Shown: piece by piece, positions 1 through 10,076 of the stretch
How the letters are laid out: each line of letters starts with the position of its first letter
Numbering within the stretch: position 1 is the first letter of the stretch
DNA from: Semisulcospira habei
Taxonomy: Eukaryota > Mollusca > Gastropoda > Semisulcospiridae
Length of the DNA: 64,000 nt
NCBI GenBank assembly: GCA_036245525.1
Contig: BTPG01000001.1
Coordinates: forward strand, 175,787,685-175,851,684
Reading direction: 5' to 3'
Notes under the pieces: generated by a model
Told to the model about the DNA's origin: nothing
The model's input: the letters and a program-made list of their open reading frames with translations, nothing else
The model's database searches: none
Translations under genes and position numbers: made by a program

Positions 1-311
1 TGACTGACAGATTGTCACGAGACGGCTGCACGGGTGTGTGCTTGTGAGAATCTATGCCGGCCTCTTGAATGTGCGTGGGACTTGTTTACTGAACATCAGT
101 ATGGTACTTTTGAGACATGAGGTACACATAGGTCGAATTTCGGCTTTTCCTGAAAATAGTTCTAGTCATCACCATGCTTGCGGAGGCACTAGTTGAATGC
201 AGTGCAGTTTTCCTCCCTTCAATAATCGATCACATCTTATTTCAGTACACGCGAGGAGATATTTAGCTGGGACATTGTCGTTCAATCACATCTGTTTTTG
301 TGTCACGGTGC

Positions 312-527
312 TTAACCCCTTTCCTGCCACTGTACGTATACTTTCTTTTAGAAATCTTGGTCATTCAGCGACCGAAAGCCACAACCGTCCACGAGGAACA
401 TGGATACAAGAACTGGTATCAGCGAGAGCCATAGAGCCTCATGAGGTCCCGCAACTGCGGGGGCACATGAGGATCTATGTCTCTTGTAGTTGGGTCATGT
501 TCGGTTCCTCGGCAGTCAAGGGGTTAA
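312..527. mobile_element. TTAA-bounded hairpin MITE, family C
   Basis: The unit is bounded by TTAA at both ends. The left end reads TTAACCCCTTTCCTGCC and the right end GGCAGTCAAGGGGTTAA, so the termini are inverted repeats starting CCC. A hairpin sits inside (about 418-474), whose arms carry 'catgaggatctatg' and its complement around a GC-rich centre. TTAA duplication with CCC/GGG ends is what piggyBac-type transposons leave, so this is probably a non-autonomous piggyBac-like element; that assignment is inference. Relatives lie at 2685, 9688, 18805, 24799, 25243, 26289 and 53742. Confidence 0.65.
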
Positions 528-1013
528 AAGGCGAATCTAAGTTGGCGGCGTAGGCCCGGCGAAGTCATCAGTGAGTGGGCACAACCCAACGTCTTGGAGC
601 GTGGCTCAACTTTAACTGATTAGTAGCGATATTACTTTATGTTATATGATTATGCTCATGAAAGAAATGACGTGGTTGACCTAAAAATAGCAAATGGCAT
701 CACCACCTGAAACCTGACTGCTAATCCGCTGACGTCATTGATGAGTCGCTGCCTTGTTGCGGGTAGTTTTCACAACTGACTGTCACAGAAAAACGGCCAC
801 TGGTCATTTATTAGTTAGGTGTCACTGAATAATGTGCCGATATAAACTCTACCGTTGCAGTTAGTTTTTTGTGAGTGTAACGATTTTACAATTTGCTTAC
901 ATTGTCTAGTTCCTGTGTACCGCTATATGATATACTGAGCCCAGCTGCCTGTACGGAGGTTTCTCCTGGGGGATTTCCAGACTGTGGGTACCGTTATATA
1001 GCGGACAGTCGCA
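528..1013. other. Gene-less stretch, nothing recognised
   Basis: No convincing open frame, repeat or RNA is visible between two TTAA-bounded elements. Composition is ordinary. Confidence 0.5.
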
Positions 1014-1227
1014 TTAACTCATTCTACCCCAGACACACCACAGCAAGATAAGGATCGACCATGATAGTTCAAGGGTGATGTCAAAATAGCTTGGCGCCTA
1101 TGGGCGCCAAGCTATTCTGGCATCACCCTTGAACTATCATGACCGATCTGTGTCATGCACTGCAATGCAGTCTTCATAGAACAACGGCAAAATTTGGGAA
1201 TTTCGGTCTTGGGGTAGAATGAGTTAA
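1014..1227. mobile_element. TTAA-bounded hairpin MITE, family A (best copy)
   Basis: This 214-bp unit has the cleanest termini of its family: TTAACTCATTCTACCCC on the left and the exact complement GGGGTAGAATGAGTTAA on the right. The core (1061-1140) is a long hairpin whose arms read 'atgatagttcaagggtg' and 'cacccttgaactatcat', meeting at 'ggcgcc..ggcgcc'. No coding capacity is present. The TTAA duplication is the known signature of piggyBac transposases; the family link is inferred from ends only. At least a dozen further copies are in the window. Confidence 0.75.
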
Positions 1228-1254
1228 ACCTAAATCATTTTTTGTTGTTGTTGT

Positions 1255-1344
1255 TTTTTGTTTGTTTGTTGTTGTTTTTTGTTCCCTTGTTTGTCTGCTC
1301 GTGTGCTTGTTTCGTTGTTTATTTGTTTGTTTGTTTTTTGTTTG

Positions 1345-1425
<81 letters not shown>

Positions 1426-1452
1426 TTGTTATTATCATCATCATTATTATAT
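1255..1452. repeat. Compound microsatellite (TTTG)n-(ATT)n-(TAG)n
   Basis: A TTTG-rich run is followed by (ATT)n from about 1350 and (TAG)n from about 1387 to 1425. Open frames across it are low-complexity artefacts. Confidence 0.9.
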
Positions 1453-1877
1453 AGAAAAGTATGATAAAGTACGATTTTCCTTTTTTATTTAAAATAAAAA
1501 ACCGTCAAAACAAAAGCCGTTAAAAAGACACGTGATTCCAAAATTTACAATGGCACAAAGCATGAAAGTTGACAAAATGAGAATTGTACATAGGCCACTC
1601 GACTCAAATGAAGACAGTACTTGTTTCTCTCATAGTTACCACCAGCATTCAACCTCACTCACACAATACTACAATAGCAACCTTTCAACTGCCAGTCGAC
1701 ATAAGATTTCTGGAATAACTGCCCAAAATCTTTAACCGTCGCTACGTTTCGCCTCTTACTATGTCGTCGCGAGAAATCGCAGCAGTCCATGTCAATTGTA
1801 TGGTGCAGTTTCTACCCACGCCGTACTAATGCCAATGAATGTCAGCGTTACATACTACCTTACACGGACTTACTATC

Positions 1878-2092
1878 TTAACTTCTTTCATCCTGATACA
1901 ATATTGCTTCAAATAAATTTGACTATGATAGTTCAAGGGTGGTGCCAGAATAGCTTGGCGCCTGAAGCGCCAAGCTATTCTGGCACCACCCTTGTACTAA
2001 AATGGTTGATCTATCTCCTAATCAGTAATGTAGCCTCCACCTTACTATATGCACATTTTTTAAAAAAATCAGCCTCATGATGTAATGTTTTA
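1878..2092. mobile_element. TTAA-bounded hairpin MITE, family A
   Basis: A 215-bp unit with TTAA at both ends and the family-A hairpin core at 1924-2001. It belongs to a sub-type whose outer part reads 'catcctgata' on the left and 'tcagcctcatgatgtaa' on the right, shared with the copies at 19332 and 46442. Confidence 0.7.
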
Positions 2093-2404
2093 ATCGCGCG
2101 TCATGTTGTGGGTAGAATGTTTGATAGAATTCGCAACATGCAATCGATGCGGCGCTCTCTACATAAACTGTGTTGTGTATTTCCTACCCAGGACGCACTG
2201 ACAAAGGACGCCAATTTACATCTTCCTTATTTAACAAAATTATAATTAAACATAAGTAGATTTTTAAATACAGAGGCCCAAGTGCAACTTGTACACTTCT
2301 ACCGATTTGGTTTACAAGATTTACAACGATAATCGACTTTTAAAAAAGATTTACCTTTTCAAGTTTTTTTAACGGGGCAGGGGGGAGGTTCCGGGATCTT
2401 TGGA

Positions 2405-2500
2405 ACCCCCCTCCCCTGCCATCCTTACCCCATCCTACCACCCCACCCCACCCCCCCCACCCCCAACCCCACCCCACCCCCACCCACCACCCCAGCCCGC
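2405..2500. repeat. C-rich low-complexity tract
   Basis: An almost pure CCCCA/CCACC tract. The Gly-rich frame on the opposite strand is a by-product. Confidence 0.85.
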
Positions 2501-2684
2501 TCCTGGAATGTACAGGCGACAATTGCAGAAACTAGCTATGTTTCTACCCACAACGTTTAGCGAGGGTTAATGGAAATTATCCTCCTCCATCCGTGGAACA
2601 CAGATAGAGTTTAGAACCGACAGAGACACTGACAGAACGTCAAGAGCATGTGGTAAGTGTTGACAGATTGTCGGCAATGAAAGG

Positions 2685-2916
2685 GTTAACACTTCCTCTT
2701 CGCTGCCGAGACACTGTCAACGCGGTCCGACTGCAAGAGGCATAATTCTATCTGCAGGTCTGGAGGCCTGATCTGTGCCTCTTGCTGCACTAGCTGACCC
2801 CACATTGAAGCCATGTTGGTGGGACTACGGAGGCTCTGTGGCGCTGAATGAATACAGACAGATTTCAGGGACAGTCGGCTGGCAGTGAGGGGACGTGTGG
2901 CACAACAGCCCGTTAA
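2685..2916. mobile_element. Degenerate TTAA-bounded element, family C
   Basis: TTAA at both ends. The interior has the family-C motifs 'cttcgctgccgaga', 'ccgactgcaagaggca' and 'gtgcctcttgctg', but the hairpin is decayed. Its right TTAA is also the left TTAA of the next element. Confidence 0.5.
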
Positions 2917-3178
2917 CAAATTTTGGCCTCGACACACTACAACAGGAGGTGGGATCGGTCACGATAATTCAAGGGTAGGGCCAGATTAGTTTGGCGCCTG
3001 ATTGCGCCAAGCTAATCTGGCACGACCCTTGAATTAGCATGGTTGATCCACCTCCTGGAACTGTTACATACTCGTTAAGTGACACTTCACAATTTGGGAA
3101 ATTTGGGAAATGATAATTCTAGTCTTTAGCTGAGAACTTCAAAATTGGGAAATGCAGCCTTGGGGTAAAATGGGTTAA
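2913..3178. mobile_element. TTAA-bounded hairpin MITE, family A
   Basis: The family-A hairpin (2951-3052) lies inside TTAA-bounded flanks. The right flank shows the family's 'aaattgggaaatgcagcct' and 'ggggtaaaatgggttaa'. The flank 'aatttgggaaa' is locally repeated, which makes the unit longer (266 bp) than its relatives. Confidence 0.65.
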
Positions 3179-3245
3179 AATAGTGACTGGGGAAAGGAAA
3201 AACCACGTGGGCGGTGAACGTTTGTTGTCACTAAGCTCTCTACTA

Positions 3246-3402
3246 AGTTAGCCCAGTTGCAGGAGATGGACCGACCATGATAATTCAAGGGTAGTGATAG
3301 ATTAGCTTGGCGCCTCATGGCGCCAAGCTAATCTGGCACTACCCTTGAATTATCATGGTCGATCCATCTCCTGCTGTTGTGCGTCGGGGATAAGGGGGTT
3401 AA
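3246..3402. mobile_element. Hairpin MITE, family A, left end truncated
   Basis: A near-perfect hairpin spans 3260-3373. Its outer arms 'caggagatgga' and 'tccatctcctg' pair, as do the inner 'ccatgataattcaag' arms. The right end keeps 'ggggttaa'. The left TTAA is missing or mutated to TTAG. Confidence 0.7.
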
Positions 3403-3956
3403 CCTCCAATGCCCGCCAGTGAAACGTGAAGCCCATCACTGCCGGAGCAAACAAAACACGCGAAACTTCTTTTCCCAACTTTGTTCCGCAACGCAAGCTC
3501 CACGCATAGTTCTGCCGACAGGCCACAGTCTGACACACCGTCGACAATCCATACTCTGACACACTGCCGACAGGCCACACTCTGACAGTGACACTGCCGA
3601 CGGGCAGAACCATACGTGGAGCGTGCGTTACAGAACTCGGTTGGGAAAAGAAATTACGCGCGCGCGGACCATAGCAATCCAGGACATCTTTGCTGCCAGC
3701 TTCATTCAGATCTGTTTGTGACAGGCACACCGGGTTAACTCACTCACAGCGAGCGGCATCCGGATGCGGCCCGCCGCTATTGAGCTAATCGTAGTCACTA
3801 CACACGCCAAGGTTTCACACACAGCACACAGTCAGTAAGCACATGGACATCGCGCCCCACCTCGGGCGGTGCTGGTCGGCTTCGGCCACCAGCGGTTAGT
3901 ACCGGCCCGAAAGATCTTTTCGTACCGGTCGTAGCAGATAACCGAAAAGGGGTTAA
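3399..3956. other. TTAA-delimited spacer blocks
   Basis: TTAA recurs at 3399, 3734 and 3953, each beside CCC/GGG-like ends such as 'ggggttaac' and 'gggttaactcactc'. The blocks may be further decayed TTAA elements. The stretch at 3480-3600 has local repeats of 'cacactgccgacaggcca' type. No gene is supported. Confidence 0.35.
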
Positions 3957-4154
3957 CCCATTTAACCCCTCGGCCACATTTCCAAAAGTTTGGAGGTATC
4001 AGCCATGATAATTCAAGGGTAGAGCCAGATTAGCTTGGCGCCGTCAGGCGCCAGGAATCTGGCACTACCCTTGAAGTATCATGTTCGGTCCATGCCCTGC
4101 AACTGGTTTATAGCCGTTATCTGGGAAATGCGGAAGTGGGGCTAAATGGGTTAA
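3953..4154. mobile_element. TTAA-bounded hairpin MITE, family A
   Basis: A 202-bp unit with left end TTAACCCATTTAACCCC and right end GGGGCTAAATGGGTTAA. The hairpin core is at about 4003-4091, with the right loop side partly deleted. Its right TTAA is shared with the truncated copy that follows. Confidence 0.75.
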
Positions 4155-4245
4155 TTTACTGGAGAGCTTGGTAATCTGACACTACCATTGAATTATCATG
4201 GTCGATCCATCTCCTGCTGTAGTGCGTCAATGGCTAATGGGTTAA
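4151..4245. mobile_element. Truncated family-A MITE (right half)
   Basis: Only the right hairpin arm ('actaccattgaattatcatggtc' type) and the right flank survive, bounded by TTAA. It sits 47 bp downstream of the receptor stop codon, so it may lie in the receptor's 3' UTR. Confidence 0.6.
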
Positions 4246-4291
4246 TGTCAAACCAAAGAGGAAAGAGATCCATCATTCATCCAGCATCCAT

Positions 4292-5926
4292 CTACAGCGC
4301 CTGTTTTGCTAGGCATGTCTTGCAGAAGAGCAGTTTGCGGAGGATTTTCTTGCACTCCTTCCTGAACCTCAAGCTGCAGAAGCCGTAGATAAAGACGTTG
4401 GCCACGCTGTTGAGGAAGTAGGAGCGGGCGCAGAGGTTGTAGGCGATCAGCTTGCCGGTACCGGCGCCGGTCAGAAAGTCCTTGTCCAACGTCCGTATCA
4501 GCTTAACCACGATGTGCGGCAGGAAGCTCACCACGAACACTATGGAGATGAAGCACAGCATAAAGGTGGTTTTGCGCGTGCGCGAGTTGATGACGGAGTC
4601 CGCCGAGCTCTTCTTCCGGATTCGCCTCATGAAGGACGGCGTGCGGCTGGATTTGCGGCGGGGGAACGGCTCCATGGGGAAGGTGGGGGAGGAGGGGAAT
4701 GTGGGGGATTTAGGGCACGTGGGGGAGGAGGGGAATGTGGGGAATTTAGGGCACGTGGGGGAGGAGGGGCTGCATGGGAGGGAAAATACAGATGCAGTGT
4801 TGCCTCCGTTATGGTTGGCCTCCTCGTCAGCCATAGTAGCGTCCACATCTGTGTTACGTCGCTTGACACTTCCGTTTGTATTACACCGCTCGGTGTCTCC
4901 GTTTGCGTTACGTCCCTTGCCGCTTGTGTCGTCTTCTCGCGAGCATGATCGGTGCGACATGGAGTTGTCGTCGTGTGATAGGTCCCGCCCCGCGTCACGG
5001 TCCGACGCCTCCAGCTCGCTCAGCGTGCTCCTCCGCTTCCTGTCGCCCATGTGCAATAGCGTCTTGCGGAACTCGCCCTGCCGGTAGATCTGGCGCGCGA
5101 TGAGCGTGTAGAATACGATCATGGCCACGAAGGCCGTCAGGAAGACAGCGCCCAGTAGCAGGTTATACGCCAGCGGGATCTTCGTGTGCTTGACCATGTC
5201 GCTGGTGGAACATTCTCTCCCCGTGACGTCACCAATCTTCGTGGCTTTGTGCATAGTGCCGTACACCACGGCAGCGGGCCACGTGACCAGCGACGTCAGC
5301 ACACACACACCCAGCACGTGGCGGCGCGCGGATCCGCGGGACTGTGAGGCCTTGAGCGGGGTGCAGATGAGGCGATACCTGTCCAGTGCCACAGTGGTCA
5401 GCATGATGCCTGACGCGATGTTGGGGAAGGTGGCCACGAGGCGCGTCACGCGGCACAACACGTCACTGCTGTAGTTGTAGCTGTAGCGCAGGTCGTACAC
5501 CTCACTTGGGATCGTGCAGCAGCAACTGATGAGGTCAAACACGCCCAAGGTCACGATGGCCGTGCGGGACCAGGTGGCCTTGAACTTGGTCCAATAGATG
5601 TACACGGTGAGCGAGTTGCCCAGGACGCCAGTCAGGAGGAACACCCCATACAGCACCAACACCGGCAGCAGCTCCAGTGCGCGCTCGTCGCTCAGTGCCT
5701 GCAGAATGGCCTCCACGTCCTCCACGCTCGAGTTGTCGACTGCAACGGAGGACACCAGCGTGGAAGGCGTGGAGAAATATATAAAGTCTTCAGTACTCTC
5801 CCGTGCGGAAAAGTCCTTAATTATCTCCCTTGTGGAAAAGTCCGCAGTTGTCTTCCTGGTGTGAAAGTGTGACGTAATCTCCCGTGGGGGAGCGAGGCTG
5901 ATTCCCTCCTCTGTGCTGAGATCCAT
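4292..5926 (-). CDS. Orphan rhodopsin-family (class A) G-protein-coupled receptor
   Basis: One uninterrupted 544-codon frame. The start ATG sits in a strong Kozak context (gccATGg). Seven hydrophobic segments are visible: TM1 about 86-111 (GN in 'TGVLGNSL'), TM2 122-141 (Asp in 'GVFDL'), TM3 158-182 followed by DRY at 182-184, TM4 204-223, TM5 252-275, TM6 452-475 (SFLP in place of CWxP) and TM7 494-516. Cys158 and Cys239 can form the usual ECL2 disulfide. TM7 reads NVFIY (510-514) where most class A receptors have NPxxY. The third intracellular loop is about 170 residues, polar, with a Pro/Ser repeat ('PSSPTCPK', 'PTFPSSPT') at about 384-418. The N-terminus (about 25-50) has degenerate repeats of 'DFSTRE/DFSARE' type and N-glycosylation sites NSS (65-67) and NYSS (151-154). 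It is a plasma-membrane receptor by family; ligand and G protein are unknown. I judge it a neuropeptide/amine-like orphan. Paralogue of the receptor at 28482. Confidence 0.85.
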   Translation of the reverse strand: MDLSTEEGISLAPPREITSHFHTRKTTADFSTREIIKDFSARESTEDFIYFSTPSTLVSSVAVDNSSVEDVEAILQALSDERALELLPVLVLYGVFLLTGVLGNSLTVYIYWTKFKATWSRTAIVTLGVFDLISCCCTIPSEVYDLRYSYNYSSDVLCRVTRLVATFPNIASGIMLTTVALDRYRLICTPLKASQSRGSARRHVLGVCVLTSLVTWPAAVVYGTMHKATKIGDVTGRECSTSDMVKHTKIPLAYNLLLGAVFLTAFVAMIVFYTLIARQIYRQGEFRKTLLHMGDRKRRSTLSELEASDRDAGRDLSHDDNSMSHRSCSREDDTSGKGRNANGDTERCNTNGSVKRRNTDVDATMADEEANHNGGNTASVFSLPCSPSSPTCPKFPTFPSSPTCPKSPTFPSSPTFPMEPFPRRKSSRTPSFMRRIRKKSSADSVINSRTRKTTFMLCFISIVFVVSFLPHIVVKLIRTLDKDFLTGAGTGKLIAYNLCARSYFLNSVANVFIYGFCSLRFRKECKKILRKLLFCKTCLAKQAL

Positions 5927-6081
5927 GGCAAGTGGGTTGAGAGTACTGTGGTGATGAGCGCTGTGGTGATGAGCACTGTGGTGCTAAGCACTGTGGTGTC
6001 AGCCCGGACAAGCCTGCTGGTGCCGATCACGCGTCAGTGTGGACACAAATCTGGAACAAAACATAAAACTGCATGTGTATC
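5927..6081. repeat. Short 15-bp tandem repeat upstream of receptor 1
   Basis: About four copies of a 15-bp unit of the type 'cactgtggtgatgag' occupy 5944-6004, directly upstream of the receptor start codon and 80 bp from a family-D hairpin. This stretch should be 5' UTR or proximal promoter. No TATA box is evident. Confidence 0.6.
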
Positions 6082-6194
6082 CAGTATGGAAAAGACTCTT
6101 GGGCCGACGTCGGCCCCAGTGGGCCCGCGCACGGCCGTGCGCGGGCCAACTGCTGCCGACGTCCGGCCTAGGGTCCTTTTCTTACCGGTAAAGC
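6082..6194. mobile_element. Palindromic hairpin element, family D
   Basis: An imperfect palindrome: 'aaaagactcttgggccgacg' on the left pairs with the right side ending 'agggtccttttcttacc'. The centre is a GC palindrome (gcgcacggccgtgcgc). Related copies lie at 18250, 43371 and 46162. Confidence 0.7.
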
Positions 6195-6775
6195 CTTGAA
6201 ATACTGGTCAGCCTCAGTATATTACACGCACAAGATTGCCGTGAACTCAGGTACAAAGCGGACAGACCTGGGGTCACCAAGTGGATACTCTGTGAGCGAA
6301 AGATCACATCATCCTTAGTTGTGGCACAGTCTTCGTAGCCCAGCTAAGGCAGATGGCGGTCTGAGGGCCATTTGCTTACTTGGTCTTTTTGCAAATCAGC
6401 CTCAGCCACAGTGTATGCGCATAGAGCTGTTCAATGATATGGCGCTTATAAATAATCTTCAATGTTATAACAACAGTAATAATAATAATTATTGTCTTCT
6501 TTCAGTCTCTTTACACTTTTTCTCATTGGCCTGGCTCTATTTGCTTTTTTTACCCTGGTCGTCCGTTCTCAAGCAACGGGAGTCCCCTTGTCACATGTTA
6601 CCAAGGTAACATTTGATAAGCAGATTCCCTTATTGAATGTAACGATGACAACGTTACTCGCTGAGCAAAGCTTTCTCCCCTAAATGAATCTTTGGCCAAT
6701 CATAATCTCGGTACACACACACCTTAATCTTCATTCAGTCAACCCTCTAAACAAAAAATATGCCAATAAAAATTA
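6195..6775. other. Gene-less stretch with a LINE/SINE-type 3' tail
   Basis: Mostly unrecognised. At 6436-6500 'ggcgcttataaataatcttcaa' type sequence runs into (TAA)n, resembling the 'gcgctatataaata-(ATT)n' tail common to many animal SINEs and L2/CR1-like LINEs. No gene seen. Confidence 0.4.
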
Positions 6776-7130
6776 ATTTTGGGAGCTACACAACAAAAAG
6801 ATCTATGCGTAGGTGTTCTGTGACACCGCTGGTACCAGTTTCATACAAAACATAACTGAATAATTCGATAAATTAGATAATATCAACGACAGGAAATTCA
6901 ACCGAAGCGAACGCCCTATCACGTACTGACTGTATTCGAAACGGCGAAGAGACAAAAAGCTGGATAAATTAAAATTGTGGGGGTTAAGCAACAAAATAAC
7001 TTCATGCACGCGATGTGTTCGACTTATAATACTAATTTTATACAAAACAATGACTGAAAATGTGTTAAATTAACAAATACCTGAAAGAGAAATTCCACTC
7101 GAAAGCAGTTCGCGCGAGGTTGTTTACTGC
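6776..7130. repeat. Dispersed repeat, related to 31550-31800
   Basis: The stretch with 'gctggtaccagtttcataca' and 'tagataatatcaacgacag' matches the reverse complement of about 31550-31760. Within it 6780-6880 is itself weakly duplicated at 6974-7075. Family unknown; no coding potential. Confidence 0.55.
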
Positions 7131-7219
7131 CAGTCAGAAGAATGTAAAATTACGTCCCCTGAATCTCTACGTCACACTAAAAGTTTGGGGTCCTTTCAAG
7201 TGTATACTTCAAGCTATTC

Positions 7220-7402
7220 GTTTTTAAAGTTGAAGACAAAATCGTTGTATTACGAGTTAGGCTTGCCAGTGGTTCTTGTCGCCTCTCGGGTCCGGCCAGG
7301 AGTGTCAATTTTGGAGGAAAGAGTCTCGGGCTCCGACATTGACACCCCCCCCCCCCCCCTCGACTGAGGCGACAAGAACCACTGGCAAAGCCTAACTGGT
7401 AA
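7220..7402. mobile_element. Inverted-repeat element, family O
   Basis: The arms 'gttaggcttgccagtggttc' and 'gaaccactggcaaagcctaac' face each other around a centre with a C-run at 7345-7358. The left flank 'gttgaagacaaaatcg' is also found, inverted, beside the related element at 30361. A MITE is likely; the target duplication is not clear. Confidence 0.65.
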
Positions 7403-7432
7403 TACAACTAATATTATTATAATATGTAATAA

Positions 7433-7433
7433 C

Positions 7434-7508
<75 letters not shown>

Positions 7509-7553
7509 CAACGATATTAGTAATAATAATAACTAGTAGTAGTAGTAGTAGTA
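7433..7553. repeat. (TAA)n microsatellite with (TAG)n tail
   Basis: About 70 bp of uninterrupted TAA repeat, then a short AGT run at about 7535-7553. Confidence 0.95.
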
Positions 7554-8274
7554 TTTCAGCACCACGTCATAATGCGAACACAAATACCGCGGTGTGACTG
7601 TATCAGTTTTTGGCTCCCAGGACTGAATGGCGTCTTGTATAAAGCAAACAACAACCACAACAATAAAGTATCGAGGAGGGTGTTGGTGTCGTCTGTACAG
7701 TGTGGAGTTGGAAATCAAGTTCAGGAAGGTAAGTCAACTTTCACATAATCAAAATCAGCGTTAACCCAATCAACGCTGACAGAATACTAAGTCTCCGTGA
7801 GGTAGTCTTCGCTACTTGCACGGCGTTATATCCCCAATAACTAACAATGACACAGTTCACAAGGAAATGTAACCAACATAACACAGCTAAAGGCTGGTGT
7901 GCCCAAAATACTGGATGACATAATGTGTCAAGAGAAGAGCCCAACGAAGAAAGAAATAAGCTTTACGAAGCGTGCTTCTGTCTTCGCTGGATTCGTGTCT
8001 GTATCTTACAGGCTTGGCAGTCACCCTGTTGGTCAAGCTTTTCCCTGAAGTGTCAGCATCATGGGGTATTCGGGAATTTTGACCTCAGAATTCATTGTGT
8101 TAGAATATGAATGCAGGAAGTGAAATGAGTACTGGCAAAGAGATGTGCCATGGGCAGTTATCACCAGTGCGTGAAACAGTGCGGAAATAGCATCATCTAT
8201 CGCACGCTTTGTCAGCAAAAGATTTGCTTGTGATATTTCGCACTATGTGCTGGTGTATTCCCTAGATAGTTATT
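7554..8274. other. Gene-less stretch, nothing recognised
   Basis: Open frames here are short and without recognisable similarity. No repeat structure was noticed. Confidence 0.4.
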
Positions 8275-8369
8275 CACTCGGGGAGTACACCACAAGTACA
8301 CTTCTATTCAAATGAGATGCTTAGCATCTCATTTGAATAGAAGTGTACTTGTGGTGTACTCCCCGAGTG
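8275..8369. repeat. Perfect palindrome, 46-bp arms
   Basis: The left arm runs from 'cactcggggagtacacc' to 'gagatgc'. The right arm is its exact complement, with a 3-nt centre (tta). A third, partial copy of the arm end ('ggggagtacaccc') follows at about 8379. No coding. It is likely a foldback/MITE-type element or an inverted duplication. Confidence 0.85.
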
Positions 8370-8391
8370 GGTCTATCCGGGGAGTACACCC

Positions 8392-9271
8392 GCAGAAGGT
8401 ACGGGACCCCATCCAAAATGTCCGATTGTCATGCAGAGCGTCTATCTTTTCGTTTGCATATTTGTCCCCAAGATAATTGCAGATAACTGTATACATGCGC
8501 CACCTTACCTGCAAGGGCTGTCGTCAACATACTGCAGCGTGTGTCCAGGGAACGTGAATCATTGCATCTTGTTTATCAGTGTCGTTCATTTTTCAACACA
8601 CTGCCGTCTAGTGAAGCCTTGCTCTACACCAGCAGCGTGTTGCGCGTCAGTTTGCCCTTTAAGGATTATGACACTAGTGATGAGTAAAGGACAAAGGTCA
8701 CTCCTGATTCAGCCCATGACAGCATTCAATGACTCAGTTTGACGGGCGGGCAGGCCTCAACTCTATTAGACCTACTATGCACAGGCATCCTGTCGAGACT
8801 GAGACGCGTTTTCATGATGTTTGAATATATAAATTACAGTACTAATTTCTTCTGGTTACTGTCCCTGATCACTCTTGTGCCAAGGGACTAAAAGCTGAAA
8901 CATAGACTCTTTCTCTCACTGTCAAAGAACATCACGATGTACGATGTATGTCAACGTGCAATGTCCATCTCTGCAAGTGTTCACTCTCCTCAATGAGCGA
9001 TCTCAAGAAGAGAGATTGACTCTTTGCCTACTAAGTAACTATTTCTGTATTATGTAATCTGCCACTAAGCAGTTCTGTTAACAGTTCATTTGTGGATCCG
9101 GTGTGCGTGCCAAGTAACGACACATTCAGCGCCACAACAAAAAGCAGCCAAGCACATGCCTTGCAAGCGGATCTAGGCCGGGGAAGATCTCACCGCCGAT
9201 AGAGTTTTAGGCAATGTAATCTCGCGGCACATATCGACCAGGATACGGTTTAAGGGTAACGCCTTACTGGC
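8392..9271. other. Gene-less stretch, nothing recognised
   Basis: No supported gene, RNA or repeat. The longest frame (8431-8742) has no recognisable motif. Confidence 0.4.
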
Positions 9272-9448
9272 TTAACCCATTTAGCCCCGACACGATACAG
9301 CAGGAGATAGATCGACCATGATAATTCAAGGGTGGTGCCAGATTAACTTGGCGCCATCAGGTCTCAGGCTAATCCGACACTACCCTGGAATCTCCAGCGA
9401 CTGGTACATAGTGAGGCCTCTAACATTGTGAATGCGGCCTTTGGGTTA
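9272..9448. mobile_element. TTAA-bounded hairpin MITE, family A
   Basis: The left end reads TTAACCCATTTAGCCCC and the right end 'gcggcctttgggttaa'. The hairpin core (9301-9400) has decayed on the right side. Confidence 0.65.
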
Positions 9449-9453
9449 AAAGG

Positions 9454-9534
9454 TTAAACTCATTCGAGACGTGCCGCCTCCGTATACGCGGCTTAAGCCG
9501 CGTATCCGGAGGCGGCACGTCTCGAATGAGTTAA
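9454..9534. mobile_element. TTAA-bounded 81-bp palindrome
   Basis: Both arms are almost identical: 'ttaaactcattcgagacg' on the left and 'cgtctcgaatgagttaa' on the right, meeting at 'gcggcttaagccgc'. The element is nothing but a hairpin between two TTAA sites, six bases from the preceding family-A copy. Confidence 0.8.
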
Positions 9535-9687
9535 CAAACACGGATGAAAAACAAGTGGGCATCGCTGCCAGTAAACATACGCTGTCATGGAGACGTGACT
9601 ACCGTCTTATCACAATAGTTAGTACCCGTCGGCCAGCGCTATTATTCGGAAGCAAGCAGCAGTAATTAACAAGACCCCTGCTCAGTC

Positions 9688-9755
9688 AGCAAGAGGCACA
9701 GATTCTCATGAGCCCCTGCAGCTGTAGAGCTCATGGGAATCCGTGCCTTTTGCTG
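9688..9755. mobile_element. Family-C hairpin core
   Basis: The arms 'agcaagaggcacagattctc' and its partner around 9735-9755 ('gaatccgtgccttttgctgg') form an imperfect hairpin. The TTAA ends are not clear. Confidence 0.6.
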
Positions 9756-10076
9756 GGCGGTATGAGGTTCATTCCCGCTTCTCTTACGAGGGAGTTGTGG
9801 GGTTTAGGCGGCGGCTTCATGTCAGGAGCACCGATGGTGAACAGGGTTCTTCCGGCCGTCTTTCCGGACCCAACAAGACCGCACTTGTCCAGAACAATGC
9901 GATCACAGTCCAATGGCGACGTTTCGACGTCCCCTTGACAATCGTGACTACTCTCTGGACTGATAAAGTCAGTTAGACAACAAAGCCTCCCACCCCGTCT
10001 GTATTTTAGTTGCGCAATTCACCCGAAACTGCGTCCACATGAACAAAAAAGACCCTTATTCTGCACAAGTAACGCG
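9756..10076. other. Gene-less stretch left of the satellite
   Basis: Short open frames exist on both strands (9731-9913 minus, 9708-9938 plus) but carry no recognisable domain. Nothing else seen. Confidence 0.35.

Noticed and set aside
197..553. 118-codon ORF
   Set aside because: It runs through a family-C hairpin MITE and has no domain.
4452..5864. Several plus-strand ORFs of 75-211 codons
   Set aside because: They are antisense shadows of the minus-strand receptor, which has clear TM segments and conserved motifs.
9708..9938. Possible coding exon left of the satellite
   Set aside because: Overlapping frames on both strands look equally open, and no domain is recognisable.
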